Origin: an uncultured Caldilineales bacterium
GTDB lineage: Bacteria > Chloroflexota > Anaerolineae > JAAEKA01
Direction: 5' to 3'
DNA length: 64,000 nt
Assembly (NCBI GenBank): GCA_937907455.1
Contig: CALESQ010000107.1
Coordinates: 1-64,000 of the forward strand
The notes under the pieces were generated by a model. The model was not told where the DNA came from. It did not search any database and was given only the letters and a program-made list of their open reading frames with translations. The position numbers and the translations under genes are program-made. This document shows, piece after piece, positions 58,219 through 64,000 of this stretch. How positions within the stretch are numbered: the first letter of the stretch is position 1; each line of letters opens with the position of its first letter.

Positions 58219-58247
58219 TTGACCGCTACAAAACATCGTGCTATAAT
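58219..58247 (+). promoter_or_regulatory. Promoter of the phasin gene
   Basis: TTGACC (58219-58224), 17-base spacer, TATAAT (58242-58247). The start point would lie near 58254, inside the 29-bp palindrome. Confidence 0.85.
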
Positions 58248-58274
58248 ACATATGACGCAGTGCGTCATATGTAT
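58246..58274 (+). promoter_or_regulatory. 29-bp perfect palindromic operator in the phasin promoter
   Basis: ATACATATGACGCA (58246-58259), G, then its exact complement (58261-58274). It touches the last two bases of the -10 and covers the start point, the classic place for a repressor. The GCA-G-TGC centre and the phasin-phaR context make PhaR the first candidate, though a TetR- or FadR-like repressor elsewhere is equally possible. Confidence 0.8.
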
Positions 58275-58330
58275 TTGATTATTATTCAACAACGGCATTG
58301 CAAAATGCCATTTCTGTATGGAGGTTAGTC

Positions 58331-58783
58331 ATGCAAAAGAAAATAGAAGCAGCAATTTCTGACGTGGTAGAAACCACCAAAAACAGCGTTGAAGATTTCC
58401 CCGAAATGGTCGAGCAAACCGCTGTCACTATGCTTTCGACTGTGCGTCGTGTGTTGCTGGCAAGTGTTGGCGTGGTTGCTCTTACCCGCGATGAGATCGA
58501 GGATTTTGTCAACCACCTGGTCGAGCGCGGTGAAATTGCCGAGCAGGACGGCCGCCGCCTGATCCGCGAAACCCTGCGCCGCCAACGCGGAGGCGTGGAA
58601 GAAATTGCAGAGAAGGTGCAGGACGGCACAGAAAAGCAAGTAATGCGTGCAGAAAACGCCCTGGATCATCGTATTGAAACCGTGTTGGGCCGCCTGAACG
58701 TGCCGTCGAAAAACGATATTGACCAGTTAAGCGACAAAATTTCATCCCTGGCAAAAAAGGTAGATGCGCTGAAGAAAGCGTAG
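58331..58783 (+). CDS. Phasin-like PHA granule protein
   Basis: 150 residues, almost entirely helical. KKIEAAISDVVETTKNSVEDFPEMVEQTAVTMLSTVRRVLLASVGVVALTRDEIEDFVNHLVERGEIAEQDGRRLI resembles the PhaF/PhaI-type and polyhydroxyalkanoate-associated helical proteins; the C-terminal half is a coiled coil (IDQLSDKISSLAKKVDALKKA). GGAGG lies eight to ten bases before the ATG at 58331, and the promoter carries a 29-bp palindrome. The phaR gene follows after a strong terminator. Granule coating is inferred from context. Confidence 0.72.
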   Translation: MQKKIEAAISDVVETTKNSVEDFPEMVEQTAVTMLSTVRRVLLASVGVVALTRDEIEDFVNHLVERGEIAEQDGRRLIRETLRRQRGGVEEIAEKVQDGTEKQVMRAENALDHRIETVLGRLNVPSKNDIDQLSDKISSLAKKVDALKKA

Positions 58784-58830
58784 CCCCCTTGTTGGGGTGA
58801 ATGCCCCGGAGAAAACCACCAAGATATGCA

Positions 58831-58879
58831 AAAACGCCGGTCAAAAGTGTCGCCACAGACAGCTTTTGACCGGCGTTTT
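58831..58879. terminator. Strong terminator after the phasin gene
   Basis: Perfect 17-bp inverted repeat AAAACGCCGGTCAAAAG / CTTTTGACCGGCGTTTT (58831-58847, 58863-58879) with an inner TGTC/GACA stem in the loop. Its right arm ends in TTTT, so it reads as a rho-independent terminator on the plus strand and, by symmetry, also on the minus strand. Confidence 0.85.
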
Positions 58880-59009
58880 GCTGCGGGGCTGACATTTTGT
58901 GCGCGCTGGCTCGATCGAAAATCGAGAACCATGCGGCCTGCCCAAAGCTATTTTCAGGTCAGCACAGCGCTTGCGAGTTGCAGTTCTGGACTCTTTTGAC
59001 ACAGCGCGC

Positions 59010-59015
59010 TATAAT
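59010..59015 (+). promoter_or_regulatory. -10 box of phaR
   Basis: Perfect TATAAT. A TTGACA sits only eight bases upstream and cannot be its -35; at the proper distance stands TGGACT (58987-58992). The transcript start (~59022) lies about 14 bases ahead of the ATG, with AGGAG in between. Confidence 0.6.
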
Positions 59016-59035
59016 CGGCAACAGGAGCAGGTACT

Positions 59036-59617
59036 ATGCCTACTGTATTAATTAAACGTTACCCCAACCGCAAGCTCTACAATACCGAGGCCAAGCGCTA
59101 TATCACCCTCGACAGCATCGCAGAGTTGATTCGCGACGGCTTCGATGTAGAGGTACGCGACCACGAAACCGCCGAAGACCTCACCGGTGTCACCCTGTCC
59201 CAGATTATCTTTGAGCACGAAAAAAAAGATAACGGCTATCTACCTAATATCCTGCTGGCTAATTTGATTCGCGCCGGTGGTGATACCTTCGGCTACGTCA
59301 AACGCTCGTTTCAGGCTTCGCTGCACGCAGTAAAAGCATTGGAAGCCGAAGTAGATCAGCGCATTGATGCGCTGGTGCACCGTGGTGAAATGGCCGAAGA
59401 AGAAGCCTTGCGCCTACGCGAGGAACTAAGCAGTGAACGACTGACTTCGCTGCTCGATCCGCGAGTCGTAGATACGCGTGTAGAAGCAGCGTTACATCGC
59501 CTGAATATCCCTTCACGGCTTGATATGCTTAATCTGCAAAGCAAGCTGGAACAACTCAACCAGGCGCTTGATCTTTTGCTTGCCAGCGACTCTGAGACCC
59601 CGCCCGACGCCCCATAA
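59036..59617 (+). CDS. phaR: PHA synthesis repressor PhaR
   Basis: 193 residues. N-terminal PHB/PHA accumulation regulator DNA-binding domain: VLIKRYPNRKLYNTEAKRYITLDSIAELIRDGFDVEVRDHETAEDLTGVTLSQIIFEHEK is an excellent match. The central part (~65-190) is helical with coiled-coil potential and ends in acidic residues. PhaR proteins bind both DNA and PHA granules and repress phasin genes until granules form. The nearby phasin gene and its operator fit this. AGGAG precedes the ATG. Confidence 0.93.
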   Translation: MPTVLIKRYPNRKLYNTEAKRYITLDSIAELIRDGFDVEVRDHETAEDLTGVTLSQIIFEHEKKDNGYLPNILLANLIRAGGDTFGYVKRSFQASLHAVKALEAEVDQRIDALVHRGEMAEEEALRLREELSSERLTSLLDPRVVDTRVEAALHRLNIPSRLDMLNLQSKLEQLNQALDLLLASDSETPPDAP

Positions 59618-59659
59618 GGCGCGTTATGGCCGGCAGTGCAGAGGAAACCGAGGTTCCGC

Positions 59660-60910
59660 ATGGAAAACAAGCAGTCATCGGGGCGCACCGCTCTGGTTTT
59701 GGCCGGCGGCGGCGTAAGCGGCGCGGTCTATGAAATCGGTGCGTTGCGGGCGATTGATGAATTGCTGGTCAACCGCACTGTCAACGACTTCGACATCTAC
59801 GTCGGCACCAGCGCAGGCGCGCTGGTGTCCTGCTTTCTGGCCAACGGCGTGTCATCTGTTGATTTGATGCGCGTGGTCAACACACGTCACCCGTTAGTTT
59901 CCTTCCCCGAACCCAAGCATCTTTTTCGCCTGAACACGCGTGAGTTTCTGCGCCGCGGCCTGGCATTACCCCGCCGTCTGGTAGGAACCGGTCTCGATGC
60001 TTTGGGGAGCCGCGGACGTATTTCAGTACTCGATCTCCTCTTTACCGGGCTGGGCAGCGCTTTACCTTCTGGCATCTACGACAACAAGCCCTATGCCGAA
60101 TGGGTGCATGATGGCCTGAAATTGATGGGTAGATCCGATCGTTTTGATCAACTGGAAAAAGATCTCTTTATCATCGCTACCCAACTGGGCAACGGCACGC
60201 GCGCCGTATTCTCGCGCGAAACGCCCGACATTTCCATTTCCGATGCAGTCGCTGCTTCCTCTGCTGTGCCGGTGATCTATCGCCCTTACCGTATCGGCGA
60301 AAACGAGTACATAGACGGCAGCATTCGCGGCAATGCCAGCCTCGACCTGGCCATTGAGCAAGGGGCCAAGCTGGTAGTGTGCATCAACTCGCTGGTGCCT
60401 TTCGACAACCGCGAGCTAAGCGACAAGCGCAAGCTGATCAGCGAACGCGGGTTGGAGGCAGTCAGTGCTCAAACCACCCGCGTGCTGCTGCATTCCGGCC
60501 TGAAATATCAAATCAAGCAGTTACAGCGCCGCCATCCCGATGTAGATATTATTCTGATCGAGCCACGCTCCACCGACGCCGTGATGTTCTTCGCCAACAT
60601 CATGCGCCTGAAAGACCGCATCAGCACCGCCGAACATGGCTATCGCTCGGTCAGTGTAGACCTGGCTGGCGGCTACGAAGTTTTCAAAGAAACCCTGGCA
60701 CGCTACGACATCGAAATATCCACCCGCGAGATCATGGCCGACCTGATGCGCATCCGCCAGGCCGGACATGACACCGGTGTGGTGCAGCGTGTGCTGGAAG
60801 GACAAGAGATAGAAGAGAAAGATCAACCTCTATCCAGCAACAGCATCATGGCAACCCTCAAACACACGCTGGACTCGCTGGAGCAGCAAATCGAACTACG
60901 CGCTTCCTGA
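59660..60910 (+). CDS. Patatin-like phospholipase/esterase
   Basis: 416 residues. Ser-Asp dyad hydrolase: oxyanion glycines in TALVLAGGGVSGAVYEIGALRAIDEL, nucleophile in DIYVGTSAGALVSCF (GxSxG), and Asp in YIDGSIRGNASLDLAI (DGx). Residues ~290-416 are a helical extension not seen in small patatins. Acts on lipid or polyester bonds, at the membrane or PHA granule. Follows phaR by 42 bases on the same strand, so a role in PHA or granule-lipid turnover is possible; this is inference. ATG at 59660 preferred over 59636 for the GAGG ahead of it. Confidence 0.85.
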   Translation: MENKQSSGRTALVLAGGGVSGAVYEIGALRAIDELLVNRTVNDFDIYVGTSAGALVSCFLANGVSSVDLMRVVNTRHPLVSFPEPKHLFRLNTREFLRRGLALPRRLVGTGLDALGSRGRISVLDLLFTGLGSALPSGIYDNKPYAEWVHDGLKLMGRSDRFDQLEKDLFIIATQLGNGTRAVFSRETPDISISDAVAASSAVPVIYRPYRIGENEYIDGSIRGNASLDLAIEQGAKLVVCINSLVPFDNRELSDKRKLISERGLEAVSAQTTRVLLHSGLKYQIKQLQRRHPDVDIILIEPRSTDAVMFFANIMRLKDRISTAEHGYRSVSVDLAGGYEVFKETLARYDIEISTREIMADLMRIRQAGHDTGVVQRVLEGQEIEEKDQPLSSNSIMATLKHTLDSLEQQIELRAS

Positions 60911-61002
60911 CAAGAAGATAAAAAGCCTGCTGCGCTCTATCTCCCCCTTCGGCGGCTACCGGCCTTTGCACTCAGCCGCACCGCGTCCATCCCGCATAGC
61001 GA

Positions 61003-61404
61003 TCAATAACCCTCAGCCCAACGATGATACAAGGGAGGATACACCCGCTGCAGCTCGTGGAAGAGATCAGCTAGCTGCAAGGCGCGAAAAATATTGCCCT
61101 TCACCTCTACCTGACCAGAGGTGAAGGCGGTGCGCACGCTGCTTTCATCCAACAAAATGCTGTGCAGCAGATCGGCAGGCAGGGTCAGAGCCAAATCGGA
61201 TCGGGCGGCTGTCTGCCCCAGACTGAAAGCCACCGGCTCGCTGCGTCCATCAATCACCAGCACAGCAGCAGGCGCTGTCGTTGTAATCTGCACAGCAAGG
61301 CGACGGCGCTGAAAATCGGCCAACGAGCGCGGGTCAGCCGACATCTCCTGAAAAGCGGCACGCAGCAAAGCGTAAAAATCCTCAGCATTCTGATAAACAG
61401 GCAT
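61003..61404 (-). CDS. SCP2 sterol-transfer-like protein
   Basis: 133 residues. ADPRSLADFQRRRLAVQITTTAPAAVLVIDGRSEPVAFSLGQ and DLALTLPADLLHSILLDESSVRTAFTSGQVEVKGNIFRALQLADLF match the SCP2 sterol-carrier fold (lipid-binding tunnel, GxVxVxGN/xxA segment). Start MPVYQNAEDF at 61404 with AGGATA ahead. Last gene of a lipid-related run with the acyltransferase and the SDR protein upstream; carries a lipid or acyl-CoA ligand by inference. Confidence 0.78.
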   Translation of the reverse strand: MPVYQNAEDFYALLRAAFQEMSADPRSLADFQRRRLAVQITTTAPAAVLVIDGRSEPVAFSLGQTAARSDLALTLPADLLHSILLDESSVRTAFTSGQVEVKGNIFRALQLADLFHELQRVYPPLYHRWAEGY

Positions 61405-61434
61405 GGGTATCCTCAAGAGAGAAGGAGAGAAGGC

Positions 61435-62568
61435 TCAACCGCGAAAGATCGAGCGGCGGCGTGCCAGGTGCTCCAACAACATCTGCTGGATCGTCATGCG
61501 CACCTGATCGGTTAGCTGCGCCACCAGCGCCGGATTGGCAGCATCGGTAGCAGCATAGCAATCCATGGCAATTGGCGGGCCAAAGGCGATAGTCCATTTG
61601 GTAGGCAATGGAGCCAACCCCAGCGGCCCCAACCACGGCCACGTTGGCGTAAGCGGAAAATAGGGCAGGCCCAGCAGCCGTGCCAGCGGTGGCACACTGC
61701 CCAGCATTGGGTAGATTTCCTCTGCGCCCACCACGGCCACGGGGATAATCGGCGCGCGGCTTTGCAGCGCAGTCTTGATGAAACCGCCGCGCCCGAAGCG
61801 TTGCAGTTGGTAGCGGTCACGGAACGGCTTGCCCACGCCCTTAATGCCTTCAGGAAACACCACCACCAGCTCATCGCGCTCCAGCAGGTGCTGCGCGTTG
61901 AGCGGATGCGCCTGCACCTGACCGGTTTTTTGCAGCAGCATTGAAACAAAGGGCAGACCGGGGAACCACGAAGCCACCAACGAGCGCGGCAAGCGCCTGA
62001 CCGGGCTGTTGTGTATCGCCAGGCCGATCATGGCCCCATCAAAAGGCAGCACCCCGGAATGGTTGCTCACCAGCAAAGCCCGGCCCGCGGCAGGGACATG
62101 CTCGTCACCCGTCACCTCAACACGCCAGTAGCTTTGAAACATAAACTGCGCCAGCGGCAGTACCACCCCTAAAAAGCCTTCGTCCAGACCGAAATCGTCC
62201 AGCGTGTAATCACCGGTCAGGCGACGTTCGGCGCTGCGGGCCTGACTGCGCAATAAATAGGCCAGTACATAGGCGGCCCCGCGCCAGAAATCGGCATTAA
62301 CCAGGGTATCAGCGGGCAGCAGCGGGCCAAACAGGCGGCGCGCCAGCCGTTGCGTCTGGGCAGCCCCCGGTATCGGCGTGCCTTCAGGCAATAAACGCTG
62401 CGCGGCCCCGGCAAAGCGCGCCATTTCTGCGCCCAGCCGTTGCTGCTGGTTGGCAGCGTGCCGGCGTTGCTCGGTGAGGCGGTCAGCTACCGGCAGCGAC
62501 TCGTCAGTGACGGCTGGCGCGCGCCGGTCGTTGATTTGCAGCCAGTCATTGCCGTTGGCTTCGTTCAT
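61435..62568 (-). CDS. PlsC-like glycerolipid acyltransferase
   Basis: 377 residues. Catalytic LVSNHSGVLPFDGAMIG (NH-x6-D, the form found in a branch of the family; classical PlsC has NH-x4-D) and VVVFPEGIKGVGKPF, then IIPVAVVGAEE. The N-terminal ~130 residues are an extra helical, soluble domain, and the acyltransferase part begins near residue 140. Adds an acyl chain to a lysolipid or related acceptor at the membrane. The start overlaps the SDR stop by four bases. Confidence 0.85.
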   Translation of the reverse strand: MNEANGNDWLQINDRRAPAVTDESLPVADRLTEQRRHAANQQQRLGAEMARFAGAAQRLLPEGTPIPGAAQTQRLARRLFGPLLPADTLVNADFWRGAAYVLAYLLRSQARSAERRLTGDYTLDDFGLDEGFLGVVLPLAQFMFQSYWRVEVTGDEHVPAAGRALLVSNHSGVLPFDGAMIGLAIHNSPVRRLPRSLVASWFPGLPFVSMLLQKTGQVQAHPLNAQHLLERDELVVVFPEGIKGVGKPFRDRYQLQRFGRGGFIKTALQSRAPIIPVAVVGAEEIYPMLGSVPPLARLLGLPYFPLTPTWPWLGPLGLAPLPTKWTIAFGPPIAMDCYAATDAANPALVAQLTDQVRMTIQQMLLEHLARRRSIFRG

Positions 62569-63590
62569 GGCGCTTGCTGTCCGGCAGTCTGTTGCCTTTG
62601 TACCATAATCTGATCAGCAGACATAGCATCGGCAGGTTGATAGCGCCGCACGCGCTGTTGCTGCACCGCCCGCTCCACCGCCTGGGCGGCATTCAGTTGC
62701 GGCGCAAAGCCCAACACTGTGCCCATCTGCGTGCAGTCGGCCAGACAAGAAAAGCGTAGCTGGTCAGGATCCAGCGGCAACCAACGCAGCAGGCGTTCAC
62801 CCTGGGGCATGGTTTGAGCCAGCGGCCAGAGGCGCATCACCAACGGATGCAGCAACGGCAACAGTGGACGCCCCGCCTTGCCAGCCAGTTGACTGAAAGC
62901 CAGCACACCCGCCGCAGCTACATTAACCGCACCGCGCCACTCTCCCAGTGCTGCCAAAGCCAGCGCCTCGACGGCATCATCGCTGTCCAGAACTTGTAAC
63001 AGCGGATCAAAACCGAGCAAGGCAGGCCACAGCGGTTGGCGCAGCAGACGATTGAGCGGACTTTTTGCCTCTGCACCGATGACGTGAGCCAAACGGAGCG
63101 CAGCAAAAGCAGTGCTGCTGTATTCAGCAGCAAAGGTCGCCACAAAACGCTCTATCTCCAGCCAGTGAGCCGCCAGCGGCGCAGCCACCTGTTCAGCCAG
63201 GGGTGAGTTTTCCGGCAGGTAGAGAGGGTTTTGCGCAGCAGCACCATAGACTGCGGTGCTGCTGCGCCACAGCACGCGGCGCACCCCGCCTTCGACAGCC
63301 ATGCCAAACAACTGCATGGTGCCCAGCACATTGCTTTCGAAGTCGGCTTCGTCAGGGATGGCAGGTTCACGCCAGGCCAGGTGCAGCAGAGTATCCACCC
63401 GCTCCGCCGCGAACAACTCGGCCAGGAGCGGGTTGCGGATATCAGCCTTGACAAAGTCCGCGCCGGGCAGCGCCGGTTCGGGTGGCAAGCGGTCAATGCC
63501 CAGCACGCGCACATCAGGCCGAAGCAAGAGGCGCTGTGCCACTTGCCGGCCCCAAAAGCCGCTGATGCCGGTGAGGGCAATGGTAGGCAT
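62565..63590 (-). CDS. NAD-dependent epimerase/dehydratase family protein (atypical active site)
   Basis: 341 residues. Rossmann N-terminus IALTGISGFWGRQVAQRLLLRPDVRVLGIDRLP with the TGxxGxxG loop and ADFVKADIRNP. The usual catalytic YxxxK is not found at the expected place; there the sequence reads AAHWLEIERF (Tyr replaced by His, Lys by Glu). So it may bind NAD(P) without the standard chemistry, or use other residues. Similar SDR proteins next to acyltransferases occur in Chloroflexota and actinobacteria. Overlaps the acyltransferase gene (ATGA). Confidence 0.8.
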   Translation of the reverse strand: MPTIALTGISGFWGRQVAQRLLLRPDVRVLGIDRLPPEPALPGADFVKADIRNPLLAELFAAERVDTLLHLAWREPAIPDEADFESNVLGTMQLFGMAVEGGVRRVLWRSSTAVYGAAAQNPLYLPENSPLAEQVAAPLAAHWLEIERFVATFAAEYSSTAFAALRLAHVIGAEAKSPLNRLLRQPLWPALLGFDPLLQVLDSDDAVEALALAALGEWRGAVNVAAAGVLAFSQLAGKAGRPLLPLLHPLVMRLWPLAQTMPQGERLLRWLPLDPDQLRFSCLADCTQMGTVLGFAPQLNAAQAVERAVQQQRVRRYQPADAMSADQIMVQRQQTAGQQAP

Positions 63591-63599
63591 GGCGTTAAA

Positions 63600-64000
63600 T
63601 TACGGCAGATATACCAGAGGGTTGTAGGTGCGGCCGTTGGGGGCACGCACTTCGAAGTGGAGATGCGGGCCGGTGGAGCGCCCGGTGGAGCCGACGGCCC
63701 CGATGCGCTGCCCGCGCGCCACATAATCACCATAGCTGACGCTGATCTGGCTCAGGTGCGCGTAAAGCGTACTGAAGCCATCCGGATGGCTGATGATGAT
63801 GTGATAGCCGTAGCCGACCGTACTCCAGCCCGCGGTGATCACCGTGCCTTCATCGGCGGCCACTACCGTCGTGCCGGTGGAAGCGCCAAGGTCAATGGCC
63901 GGATGGGCGGGCAACCAATAACGCTGGGTCATGGTGCCGTAGGTTGGCCAGACAAAGCCAGCCGCGCGCCACGGAGCGGATGTGCCTGTGCCGCCGCTGG
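63600..64000 (-). CDS. M23-family metallopeptidase, C-terminal part (cut by window end)
   Basis: At least 132 codons are visible and the frame remains open to base 64000, so the N-terminus lies outside. Zinc site HPAIDLGAS (HxxxD), then VTAGWSTVGYGYHIIISHPDGFSTLYAHLSQISVSYGDYVARGQRIGAVGSTGRSTGPHLHFEVR with the HLHFE motif complete the LytM-like fold (Gly-Trp/YAHL). Cleaves peptidoglycan cross-bridges, or is a regulator if degenerate; both zinc motifs are intact here. It ends nine bases before the SDR gene. Confidence 0.9.
   Translation of the reverse strand, partial: SGGTGTSAPWRAAGFVWPTYGTMTQRYWLPAHPAIDLGASTGTTVVAADEGTVITAGWSTVGYGYHIIISHPDGFSTLYAHLSQISVSYGDYVARGQRIGAVGSTGRSTGPHLHFEVRAPNGRTYNPLVYLP

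Noticed and set aside
58996..59001. TTGACA as -35 box of the phaR promoter
   Set aside because: Only eight bases separate it from TATAAT at 59010; the distance excludes pairing.
1..64000. tRNA, rRNA, insertion sequences, prophage or attachment sites
   Set aside because: None seen when reading the gaps on both strands; no transposase, integrase or phage structural motif among the real genes.

Overview
The window looks like a chromosomal segment of a heterotrophic member of the Chloroflexota, probably Anaerolineae/Caldilineae-like. This is inferred from several things: GC-rich coding DNA; secreted proteins with Thr-Pro-rich tails and a terminal or near-terminal (Y/F)LPLV motif; SH3, BNR and PD40 repeat envelope proteins; a PHA regulator/phasin locus; and an ADP-forming acyl-CoA synthetase. 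No rRNA, tRNA, CRISPR array, insertion sequence or phage module was recognised. The gene content is mostly core and metabolic, arranged in short operons with many ATGA-type overlaps.

Layout. 1-3.7 kb: the 3' part of thrS, a small gene split by an in-frame amber codon, then a UvsE/DUF559-like pair, with a Fur/Zur-type regulator reading the other way from a strong promoter with a palindromic operator. 3.8-6.5 kb: zinc/manganese ABC importer (binding lipoprotein, ATPase, permease). 6.8-9.5 kb: PadR-controlled FtsX/MacB-type ABC system with a clear operator. 9.6-20 kb, all on the minus strand: MscS channel, gamma-glutamyltranspeptidase, TrmH-family methyltransferase, Na+/H+ antiporter, phosphoglycerate-mutase-like phosphatase, acyl-CoA synthetase, two-subunit class I fumarase, FolD. 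20.2-23.6 kb: a four-gene set of two sulfotransferases, a PucC-like carrier and a small membrane protein. 23.8-26.4 kb: TetR-controlled DHA2 efflux operon containing a tandem array of 34-bp hairpins. 26.4-37.2 kb: a tightly overlapping six-gene operon of response regulator, giant Ig-like surface protein, TPR-SH3 protein, BNR protein, histidine kinase and amino-acid permease; this is the best candidate for an undescribed system. 37.3-44.5 kb: PPC-domain secreted protein, DUF952-CysK fusion, CysE, DinB, RmlC-like cupin, PD40 protein and an M1-type peptidase lipoprotein. 44.5-52.6 kb: two hotdog thioesterases, an MBL hydrolase and a complete branched-chain amino-acid importer under a consensus sigma-70 promoter. 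52.6-58 kb: radical SAM protein, small proteins, a Vps62-like membrane protein, ROK sugar kinase. 58.2-60.9 kb: phasin, PhaR and patatin-like lipase, with a 29-bp palindrome in the phasin promoter. 61-64 kb: sterol-carrier-like protein, acyltransferase, SDR protein and the C-terminal end of an M23 peptidase.

Two themes run through the non-coding DNA. First, several gaps contain short arrays of 7- or 8-base units (TTGAGAA-like, AGTAGACA-like), often folding back into hairpins and sometimes ending at a start codon. Second, at four genes an inverted repeat has one arm that contains or directly touches the stop codon. Start sites were chosen from ribosome-binding sites, domain boundaries and overlaps, so several genes are given shorter than their longest open frame.
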